36,669 bases of DNA. Origin: Lentisphaeria bacterium (GTDB lineage: Bacteria; Verrucomicrobiota; Lentisphaeria; Victivallales; JAADHT01). The translations under genes were made by a program, and so were the position numbers. Location: positions 1-36,669 of the forward strand of contig WFSE01000090.1 in assembly GCA_015486135.1 (NCBI GenBank), written 5' to 3'. Shown in pieces: positions 30,628 through 36,669 of the stretch. Positions within the stretch are counted from its first letter, which is position 1; every line of letters begins with the position of its first letter. The notes below the pieces were generated by a model. That model worked only from the letters and a program-made list of their open reading frames with translations, was not told the DNA's origin and did not search any database.

Positions 30628-31721
30628 CGCCTAGGGCTTCCAGTATTCCCTAACATATCTTTGAGGGCCGCCCCGTATACATCTTCGCCGATTATTGGAA
30701 TCCATTTGTCCATCACCGGCTTGACCTTTTTCTTGAATGCTTCTATTTCGCTCTTGCCGGGACGAGTTATCCGCATCCCTTTCTCCTTAAGAAGTTCGAG
30801 AGGCTTCTTTTCGGGAATATCGTAATGGAACTTCTTTTTCAGTAGATTGATGGACGTATCACCGTCCAGTCCGGCGCGGCAAAGAGCCTTTTCAAATTCA
30901 CCCGCCTCGATAGCGGCCTGCTTGATCTGCTTTTTGATATCGTCGGGAAACGCGTCCCACTCGTCCTTGTTCCAATATATTACCAAAGGATCCACCGCGT
31001 AGTTCCAGAAACAGGCGTATTTGTGGTATTGCCAAATCTGCACGGCGAGAAGAATGGCGACCGGGTTTTCCTGGCCGTCGACCGTTTTCTGCTGGAAAGC
31101 GGTGACGGCGTCCCCCCAGTTCATATTCACGGGGTCCGCTCCAAGCGCCCTGAAAATATCTATGAAGATAGGGCTACCCACCACCCTCACTTTTAGATGC
31201 TTTAAATCATCGGGCGACCCGACGGCTTTTTTGCTGTTGGTCAACTGCCTGAACCCGTTCTCGCCCCAAGCTAGAGGCATAAGATTTTTCTTCAGCATTT
31301 TACGAAAAATCATCCCGCCAGCCGCACCCTTCTCGATTTTATCGAGATTCTCATAGTTGTTTACAAAAAATGGCAGGGTGAAAAGATTCATTTCGGGAAT
31401 CATGGGCGCGGTGTTTATGGTGGACTCGAAAGCGCAGTCGATTGCGCCCTCGGCGACCATCTGCGCCGAATTTAGTTGCGCCCCCTTCAGCAACTGACTG
31501 CCGAAATACGGCTTCACCACAATTCGCCCCGAGGTTTTCTGCTTGACCAGTTCCGCGAATTTCGCGGCCCCCATGCCCCAGTAGGTCGTGGGCCCCACGG
31601 TCACCTGCATACGATACTCTTTCTTAAGCGCTCCCCCGGACTTTCCGCCGCAACCGCCAACGACAATAAACAACAGGCACATCGCCACAACAAAACCAAT
31701 GCCGCTAATTGTCCTTTTCAT
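30624..31721 (-). CDS. dctP: TRAP transporter solute-binding lipoprotein
   Basis: A 365-residue DctP-family binding protein. The N-terminus MKRTISGIGFVVAMCLLFIV ends in the lipobox VGGC with C24 lipidated, so it is tethered rather than free, unlike many Gram-negative homologues. The family core is clear: MGAAKFAELVKQKTSGRI, the LKHLKVRVVGSPIFIDIFRALGADP region with the carboxylate-binding arginine, and AFQQKTVDGQENP. The ligand should be an organic acid; which one cannot be read. The ATG at 31721 is preferred (GGAAGA upstream, lipoprotein signal starts there) over an in-frame start 12 codons earlier. Confidence 0.93.
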   Translation of the reverse strand: MKRTISGIGFVVAMCLLFIVVGGCGGKSGGALKKEYRMQVTVGPTTYWGMGAAKFAELVKQKTSGRIVVKPYFGSQLLKGAQLNSAQMVAEGAIDCAFESTINTAPMIPEMNLFTLPFFVNNYENLDKIEKGAAGGMIFRKMLKKNLMPLAWGENGFRQLTNSKKAVGSPDDLKHLKVRVVGSPIFIDIFRALGADPVNMNWGDAVTAFQQKTVDGQENPVAILLAVQIWQYHKYACFWNYAVDPLVIYWNKDEWDAFPDDIKKQIKQAAIEAGEFEKALCRAGLDGDTSINLLKKKFHYDIPEKKPLELLKEKGMRITRPGKSEIEAFKKKVKPVMDKWIPIIGEDVYGAALKDMLGNTGSPRR

Positions 31722-31941
31722 CTCATCTTCCGCCGACTGTAGAATCTGAAAATTCATCTTTGCGCCAATCGTAAAAACCTCCCCACCTTAACCGCTCCAG
31801 TTCGGATGTTCAAGACGCCATGCGGATCCCCCCATTTGCTTATCCGGGCGACGGCGCTAGATTCCACCGAGATTTATCGTTTCGGGCGCCGTGTCCGTGA
31901 CTAGGGTCCATTATGAGCATTGTGAAGCAGGAGGAACAACG

Positions 31942-33123
31942 ATGGCCGAGGAACTCTCGTATATTCTGATAACGCCGTATACAATAATGAAATCCCGTAC
32001 CGGCGGGGTAATCGCTAGACTGCTCTCCCGGGCGGACATAGAGCTGGTGTCGGCCCAAATGATAGCGCCAACCCGAGAACTGGCGCAGGCCTACGCCGAG
32101 GGATTGAGGGAGACGGTCAAGAAACGCGCCCCGCGGGCCGCGGAACTCTTCCACGATTATGTCTTGTCCGCCTTCTCTCCGTCTGGCGGCAGACGTCATC
32201 GGGTCATGATGCTCCTATTCAAAGGGGAAAACGCCTGCTCCAAGCTGTTCAGCATCGCCGGCGACATACAGCGCGACCCCAGCGCCGAATTCGACACGAT
32301 CACCGGCGAGACAATACGGGACACCTATGCCGATCTGGTTTTCGACGAAACGGGCAAGGTCAAGTATTTCGAGCCCGCGGTACTGACTCCACCGTCCAGC
32401 GAATGCGCTATCGAACGATTGAAGCTCTTCGCGGATTTCGCGGAAAAAGAACCCAACCTCGTCGAGAATATGAAATACGAGAACCCCGACGCCATTGAGC
32501 GCACGCTTGTCATCATCAAACCCGAAAACTGGCGCTATCCAAGCTCGAAACCGGGAAATATCATAGATATGTTCAGCCGCACCGGATTACGTATCATCGG
32601 TTGCAAGGTTCATAGGATGTCGGTAGCGCAGGCGCTTGAGTTTTACGGTCCGGTCAAAGACGCCCTGCGCTCCAAGCTCGCTCCCAAAATCGCGGAAAAG
32701 GCGAAATCCACATTGGAAGCCGAATTCGATTTCCAGATGTCGGACGAGGTTCTGACTCCGCTCCGGGAATCGGTTGGCACAGCCTTCGCCGACGATCAAT
32801 TCGCCAGCATAGTCGAATTCATGTCGGGTAGAAGACCGGACGAATGTCCCGAAGACGAACTCGACGCTCCAGGTCTCGTCAAGTGCATGCCTCTCGTTTA
32901 CGAGGGAGTCAACGCGGTCAAGAGAATCAGGGACGTCCTAGGCCCCACGGACCCGACAAAGGCGCCCGGAGGAACTATCAGGCGCGAATTCGGCAGCGAT
33001 GTGATGGTAAACACCGCCCACGCCTCCGACTCTACCGAAAACGCAAAACGGGAAATGGGCATTCTGGATATCCAAGCGAACAATCTCGCCCCGGTAATTA
33101 GGGAGTATTTGAAATCCCTCTAG
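31942..33123 (+). CDS. Tandem nucleoside diphosphate kinase-like protein
   Basis: A 393-residue protein with two NDK-like domains. The second (about 185-375) looks active: RTLVIIKPENWRYP with the phosphate-binding lysine K193, FMSGRRP, GTIRREFG, and the phospho-histidine H360 in NTAHASDSTENAKREM. The first (about 5-170) starts like an NDK (ELSYILITPYTIMKSRTGG), but the lysine is Thr and the HxSDS site is replaced by LTPPSSECAIERLKLF, so it is probably dead. Between the FMSGRRP and GTIR motifs the active half has a slightly longer loop than normal NDK. AGGAGG precedes the ATG at 31942. The catalytic half should transfer phosphate among NTPs and NDPs; the role of the inactive half is open. Confidence 0.85.
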   Translation: MAEELSYILITPYTIMKSRTGGVIARLLSRADIELVSAQMIAPTRELAQAYAEGLRETVKKRAPRAAELFHDYVLSAFSPSGGRRHRVMMLLFKGENACSKLFSIAGDIQRDPSAEFDTITGETIRDTYADLVFDETGKVKYFEPAVLTPPSSECAIERLKLFADFAEKEPNLVENMKYENPDAIERTLVIIKPENWRYPSSKPGNIIDMFSRTGLRIIGCKVHRMSVAQALEFYGPVKDALRSKLAPKIAEKAKSTLEAEFDFQMSDEVLTPLRESVGTAFADDQFASIVEFMSGRRPDECPEDELDAPGLVKCMPLVYEGVNAVKRIRDVLGPTDPTKAPGGTIRREFGSDVMVNTAHASDSTENAKREMGILDIQANNLAPVIREYLKSL

Positions 33124-33141
33124 GGTCCGCTGAATAATTGT
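33121..33141 (+). mobile_element. MITE-like end E6
   Basis: TA followed by GGGTCCGCTGAATAATTG, after which the family sequence is lost. The TA and first G are also the TAG stop codon of the NDK gene, so the insertion site or later selection placed the element exactly at the end of the gene. Confidence 0.65.
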
Positions 33142-33157
33142 TGGGCAAACGCTCGAG

Positions 33158-33196
33158 TTGACATTCTGCCTTTTTAGGGCTATACTTCGGCTATAC
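33158..33196 (+). promoter_or_regulatory. mazEF promoter with direct-repeat operator candidate
   Basis: TTGACA and TATACT are separated by exactly 17 bases, close to perfect consensus. The -10 region is part of a direct repeat GCTATAC-TTCG-GCTATAC (33179-33185 and 33190-33196), which overlaps the expected start of transcription and could bind the MazE/MazF complex for self-repression. AAGGAG and the mazE ATG follow. Confidence 0.7.
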
Positions 33197-33212
33197 GCAA
33201 GGAGATAGCGCT

Positions 33213-33461
33213 ATGATCACGAAGGTGCAAAAATGGGGGAACAGCCAGGGACTGCGTCTTGCGAAGGATGTGCTTGCGCATGCCCACATCAATGTCGGGG
33301 ACGAGGTGGATGTGGCCGTTGATGACGGTGTTATCGTGATTGCCCCCGTGAGACGGGTTCGCGGGGGACACCGGCTTGAGCATCTGCTCTCTCAGATCCC
33401 CCCGGACTATGAGCCGGAAGAAGTCGATTGGGGTACGCCAGCGGGCAGGGAGGCTTGGTAG
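33213..33461 (+). CDS. mazE: MazE-type antitoxin
   Basis: An 82-residue AbrB/MazE-fold antitoxin. The N-terminal swapped-hairpin DNA-binding region shows VQKWGNSQGLRLAKDVLAHA and the GDEVDVAVDDGVIVIAPV strand pair. The C-terminal part (about 50-82), acidic and aromatic, should wrap around the toxin. AAGGAG lies eight bases before the ATG. Its stop codon is immediately followed by the mazF start. With the toxin it probably represses its own promoter. Confidence 0.93.
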   Translation: MITKVQKWGNSQGLRLAKDVLAHAHINVGDEVDVAVDDGVIVIAPVRRVRGGHRLEHLLSQIPPDYEPEEVDWGTPAGREAW

Positions 33462-33797
33462 ATGGTGTCCTACGTCCCGAAGCAGGGGGATTTCGTTGCT
33501 GTGAGCTTCGATCCGCAGTCGGGGCACGAGCAGAGGGGGCGACGGCCCGCATTGGTCGTGAGCAAAGAAGCCTTCAATCGCGGGACGGGGCTCGCAATCG
33601 TTTGCCCGGTAACCAACACCCGACGAGATTTCCCCTTCCATGTTCCAGTGCCAGCGGGTAGCAGGTTGACCGGATTCATCATGGTTGAGCAGGTCAAGTC
33701 GCTTGATTTCCGGGCTCGCGGAGCGCGCCGTATCGAGCATGCCCCTGACGAATTGGTGGAGGAAGTACTGTCAATCCTCGACGCCTGCATCTATTGA
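33462..33797 (+). CDS. mazF: MazF-type mRNA interferase toxin
   Basis: A 111-residue MazF/PemK-family toxin, a sequence-specific RNase that stops translation. It shows the N-terminal VPKQGDFVAVSFDPQSGHEQRGRRPALVVS with the conserved arginine, AIVCPVTNTRRDFPFHV with the conserved threonine, and TGFIMVEQVKSLDFRARGA. Length and motifs are intact, so it should be active. There is no gap between the mazE stop codon and its ATG, the usual coupling. Confidence 0.94.
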   Translation: MVSYVPKQGDFVAVSFDPQSGHEQRGRRPALVVSKEAFNRGTGLAIVCPVTNTRRDFPFHVPVPAGSRLTGFIMVEQVKSLDFRARGARRIEHAPDELVEEVLSILDACIY

Positions 33798-34278
33798 TCG
33801 GCCAACAAGTGCCGCACATGGCCGACTTGCTGGCAAGCCAAACCTTGTATTCTCGTCGAGAAAGAAGATAGTATTTGTCGGTGAGTGCCTTTGGCGCACG
33901 GTTACAGTCTCTACGGGATGCCGCGAGGTCTTTTACCTCGCAAAGACGCACAGATAGCCCCCCTGCCCGACACGACATGTCGTATTCGAATTTCCCTTTG
34001 GGAAAGGCTCATGCAGGATGGATTAATTTCGTGGCAATTCGTGAAAATTCGTGGCTAAAAATCCGAGGACTTGCAACATCTTGACTTCCGCCCCGCAATA
34101 CGCTATACTTCCTGTCAGGATGGAGCGGGCCGAGCGGGGAATCCGCACCCGACTCACCCAAGGGAAAACCACGACCGTAACATCTTGTCATTCCGTCGGG
34201 GAAAATGTCACCCCCCGGGAAATCACAACATGTTGCATGATTATTGTCCTAATAAGACACTAATAAGAAAAGACAAAA
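33798..34278. other. Repeat-bearing gap after mazF
   Basis: No gene is supported. CCTCGCAAAGACGCA (33936-33950) is a fragment of the 46-base repeat, and 34025-34054 holds three TTCGTGG/TTCGTGA motifs. A good promoter follows at 34081-34109. From there to the AT-rich membrane protein gene lie about 170 bases without an evident frame. Confidence 0.5.
34081..34109 (+). promoter_or_regulatory. Sigma-70-type promoter, target unclear
   Basis: TTGACT and TATACT are separated by 17 bases. The next gene starts 170 bases downstream, leaving room for a long leader or a small RNA. No terminator hairpin with a T run was seen in between. Confidence 0.6.
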
Positions 34279-34746
34279 ATGGATATTGATTTTTACAATT
34301 TATTAAGGAAGAAAAAGGCCTTACTCCACAGGATTCATGATATTGTCAGCAATAGTCAAGTTGAATTGGAAATCAAAAGGATTTATACACCAGAGGAGAA
34401 AAAGATGAGAATACTTATGGGGTCTCTTGTTATGCTTACCGGTTATTTCGCAATTTTTTTCATGGGATTGGGGGGGATATTTTCGGAAGCTGAAGATATT
34501 TCTGAAATATCAATTTTCCTGATTTCTTTCGGGATGGGAATTGCGCTTGCTTCTTCAGGCTACCTATATAAAGTTTTTGACGGGAAAGCCTATATTGGCA
34601 ATATTGTATTCGGGCTTGCTTTTTTGGCATCTTTTTCAATTCTTATTTTCGGATTGTGTAATATTTACGTTCATCTTGGAACAAGTGTATTTCTGATGGT
34701 TTTTGGTTTTTTCTGTGCCAGCATTTCCGCTCTTGCAATGAAATAA
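34279..34746 (+). CDS. AT-rich four-helix membrane protein
   Basis: A 155-residue protein with a charged cytosolic N-terminus (about 45 residues) and four hydrophobic helices near 46-67, 77-97, 107-127 and 131-153. Base composition is far more AT-rich than its neighbours, like the gene at 27807, and it is flanked by repeats, so it is likely acquired. The region before the ATG is AT-rich (AATAAGAAAAGACAAAA) with no clear AGGAGG. I recognise no family. Confidence 0.65.
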   Translation: MDIDFYNLLRKKKALLHRIHDIVSNSQVELEIKRIYTPEEKKMRILMGSLVMLTGYFAIFFMGLGGIFSEAEDISEISIFLISFGMGIALASSGYLYKVFDGKAYIGNIVFGLAFLASFSILIFGLCNIYVHLGTSVFLMVFGFFCASISALAMK

Positions 34747-34833
34747 ACGAGAAGGTGGCGCACTCCGGTGGCTATCAAGTCGGCTGGGGCCACGGGAAAA
34801 CTCCAATCGAAAACTGGCGAACACAGGGTCTAA

Positions 34834-36030
34834 ATGCCAATGGCACGCGTATTGCAAGATGAAATCCGCTCCTCCGCGCAAGTCGCCGCCGCGGCCGTCC
34901 TCGCTATTCTAGCGGCGGCTTGTTCCGACAACTCACCGCAGCCGCTCCGGACCACCCACGCCACACCCAAAACAGCCTTCAAGCGGTTGTGGACGAGTAC
35001 TCCCGTATCGGACAACAACGACGGATTCGAAGCCTCCCCCGCCATAACTCCAGACGGGAACCGCATTGTTTTGGCTTCGGCCAACGGTTTCTTGCTGGCG
35101 CTACGTTCGGAGTCCGGAGAAACTATCTGGAAGCAACGGCTGGGAGAGGGTTTCAAAGCCTCCCCCCTCATCAACGAAGGGAAAATTTTCATCGGCGATA
35201 TCAACGGCGATTTCAAAGCGCTTGACCTAAACGCCATCGACAACGGACCCACTCCGCTTTGGACGAAACACGTCGACGCGGAAATCGCGGGAAAGGCGAC
35301 CGCGGCGACAATCGATGGACGAAAACTGGTATTGTTCGGAGCTTACGACAACAAACTCCACTGCCTGGACGCCTCCAACGGAAAGGGAATATGGGAATTC
35401 ACAGCAAAAAGCTTCATCAACGGAAGTCCAGTCGTCTCAGGCAAACGCGTGTTCTTCGGAGGGTGCGATGGATTCCTGCGATGCCTCGACCTCTCCAACG
35501 GCCGTGAAATATGGAACTTGGACGCCGGAAACTACATTCCGGCATCCCCAATCCTCGTCGGTGGTCTCGTGGTTGCCGCCTGCAGGAACGGTCAACTCCT
35601 GGCGGCACAACAGGAGACTGGAGAAAAAGCGTGGAATTTCCATCCTCCGCGAAAAACGCCGGCCCCGTTCATCTCTCCACCAATCGCCACAGGCCCCCCG
35701 GCAAACCTCGTCCTGGCACCGTCCACAAATGGAACTATCTTCGCGATCGACGCGAACAACGGAACCCTGAAATGGACAATACAACTCGAGGGAACCCCCT
35801 CCACCCCACTCCCTATCAACGGCGCGTTGGCCGTGGCCACCGATGATTCCGGTCTCATCCACCTAATTTCGCTAAAGTCGGGACACCTTTTGGAAAAACG
35901 CGAAACCGGCACCCCCCTGCCATCCCCGCCAATAGCTTTGGGCGACACCATTTTCGCCGCGGCCTCGGATGGAGCCATCCACGCGTTCCACATCATCACA
36001 CCTGGCAAAGACGCCACACGGCCACGATGA
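34834..36030 (+). CDS. PQQ-type beta-propeller lipoprotein
   Basis: A 398-residue exported protein. A hydrophobic segment ends in ILAAAC with C30 as the likely lipidated residue; the stretch before it is unusually long and contains acidic residues, so the true start could differ. Seven or so repeats of the PQQ/pyrrolo-quinoline propeller type follow: LALRSESGETIWKQRLG, LDASNGKGIWEF, LDLSNGREIWNLDAGNYI, AAQQETGEKAWNF, IDANNGTLKWTIQL. It resembles BamB and related scaffold proteins, which use the propeller for protein contacts rather than PQQ binding. No partner gene is adjacent. AGGG precedes the ATG. Confidence 0.82.
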   Translation: MPMARVLQDEIRSSAQVAAAAVLAILAAACSDNSPQPLRTTHATPKTAFKRLWTSTPVSDNNDGFEASPAITPDGNRIVLASANGFLLALRSESGETIWKQRLGEGFKASPLINEGKIFIGDINGDFKALDLNAIDNGPTPLWTKHVDAEIAGKATAATIDGRKLVLFGAYDNKLHCLDASNGKGIWEFTAKSFINGSPVVSGKRVFFGGCDGFLRCLDLSNGREIWNLDAGNYIPASPILVGGLVVAACRNGQLLAAQQETGEKAWNFHPPRKTPAPFISPPIATGPPANLVLAPSTNGTIFAIDANNGTLKWTIQLEGTPSTPLPINGALAVATDDSGLIHLISLKSGHLLEKRETGTPLPSPPIALGDTIFAAASDGAIHAFHIITPGKDATRPR

Positions 36031-36060
36031 AACGGCGGGATCGGGACGCTTGCCGACTTT

Positions 36061-36615
36061 TTAGCGAGCCTTGGCGTCGATTATAGCCTGCATTGCCATA
36101 GCGAAGATTTCAAGAGTCCATTCCACATCCGTGGCCGCTCTATGCGCCTGGCCATCGATACCAGCCCCAAGACCAAATCGGGCGCGCAAGTTCCCCAAGC
36201 TATAGCTGGGTAGTCCCGGGAAAGCGGACTTGATTATCCTGATGGAGTCGAGCGTTTGCCCATTCCACAGCGGAAGTCCCTCGCGGTTAAGGCTTTCTTG
36301 TAGGAACCCCAAATCGAATCGAGCGTTGTGCGCCACGAGCTGGGAGCCCTCCGCGAACGCGATGAAATCCCGCCCCACCTCCCGAAAGGTCGGAGCGAAG
36401 GCGACCATGTCATCCGTAATGCGGTGAACCCGCGCCGCTTGGAAAGGAATAGGACGACAAGGATTCACCAGCGATTGGAATTCACTCCTCGATCCGTCAA
36501 GCTCGACCCGCACCGCCGCTATCTCGACAATACGATCGCCAGTTGGAGACATCCCGGTGGTCTCCGTGTCAAACACGGTGAACGGCCCCTTCTCCCACCA
36601 TTTACCCCCGCTCAT
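36061..36615 (-). CDS. DnaQ-type 3'-5' exonuclease
   Basis: A 184-residue DEDDh exonuclease of the DNA polymerase III epsilon family. Exo I is FTVFDTETTGMSP (D16, E18), Exo II HNARFDLGFLQ, and Exo III HRAATDVEWTLEIF with the catalytic histidine. It contains only the exonuclease domain, without a clear polymerase-binding tail, so it could be the proofreading subunit or a separate DnaQ-like repair or RNA-processing nuclease. GGAGG lies six bases before the ATG. It converges with the propeller gene (30-base gap). The 54 bases upstream in the window show nothing further. Confidence 0.9.
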   Translation of the reverse strand: MSGGKWWEKGPFTVFDTETTGMSPTGDRIVEIAAVRVELDGSRSEFQSLVNPCRPIPFQAARVHRITDDMVAFAPTFREVGRDFIAFAEGSQLVAHNARFDLGFLQESLNREGLPLWNGQTLDSIRIIKSAFPGLPSYSLGNLRARFGLGAGIDGQAHRAATDVEWTLEIFAMAMQAIIDAKAR

Positions 36616-36669
36616 GCCCCACCTCCAAACTTCGACACGCCGACCGACTCCTTCCTGCTAAATTCCAGC

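Noticed and set aside
34110-34165. tRNA-like GGGCCGAGCGG and GGGGAATCCGCACC pieces after the 34081 promoter
   Set aside because: No cloverleaf can be formed: no acceptor stem, anticodon arm or TTC-type loop at proper distances.

Overview
This window (about 36.7 kb, GC-rich, with two clearly AT-richer genes) looks like a chromosomal stretch of an uncultured, probably anaerobic bacterium. I infer the Planctomycetes-Verrucomicrobia-Lentisphaerae-Kiritimatiellota group, but only weakly. The grounds are the mix of genes (BatA-like VWA protein, coiled-coil membrane protein with a C-terminal beta-domain, tandem NDK protein, RnfB, HypE, TRAP transporter) and intergenic space packed with small dispersed repeats. 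No rRNA, tRNA, CRISPR array or complete mobile element was seen.

Layout. 1-1020: an unidentified partial gene, the first 23 codons of a broken serine recombinase, and simple repeats. 1021-4373 (minus): methylthioadenosine phosphorylase, a BatA-like von Willebrand factor A protein and a small zinc-ribbon protein. 4905-10709 (minus, with a good sigma-70-type promoter at 10866-10894): U32 Fe-S protein, transglutaminase-like protein, proS, a coiled-coil membrane protein and a previously unmarked 40-residue membrane peptide, closed by a strong terminator at 4846-4876. 10952-14888 (plus): a flippase-like membrane protein, pyrE, an ATP-grasp ligase and a membrane-anchored class I amidotransferase-like hydrolase. 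14982-17967: a zinc-ribbon/PTS-EIIA fusion gene facing a minus-strand operon of EIIA, a CPA2 cation/proton antiporter and a PII-like protein. 18094-21359: hypE (minus), then NifU-domain protein, lipoprotein, nusB and a DUF374 acyltransferase (plus). 21465-24233 (minus): aroC variant, DUF4019 protein, maf. 24730-27097 (plus): rnfB-like, def, membrane protein. 27807-28379: AT-rich secreted protein. 28874-31721 (minus): a three-gene TRAP transporter. 31942-33123: tandem NDK protein. 33213-33797: mazEF. 34279-36615: AT-rich membrane protein, PQQ-propeller lipoprotein and a DnaQ-type exonuclease.

The genes are mostly housekeeping (translation, pyrimidine and aromatic biosynthesis, methionine salvage) with transport and redox functions: TRAP uptake, cation/proton exchange with PTS- and PII-type regulators, RnfB-type electron transfer and hydrogenase maturation.

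The most unusual material is between genes. A MITE-like family with TA-flanked inverted ends occurs at least six times. Its ends carry a TTGCCA box that makes a promoter-like sequence with the flank in front of hypE and mtnP. A separate 108-nt element occurs twice with a compensatory base-pair change. Other points worth a second look are the EIIA fusion and antiporter cluster, the AroC lacking its first catalytic histidine, the tandem NDK with one dead domain, and the 40-residue peptide.
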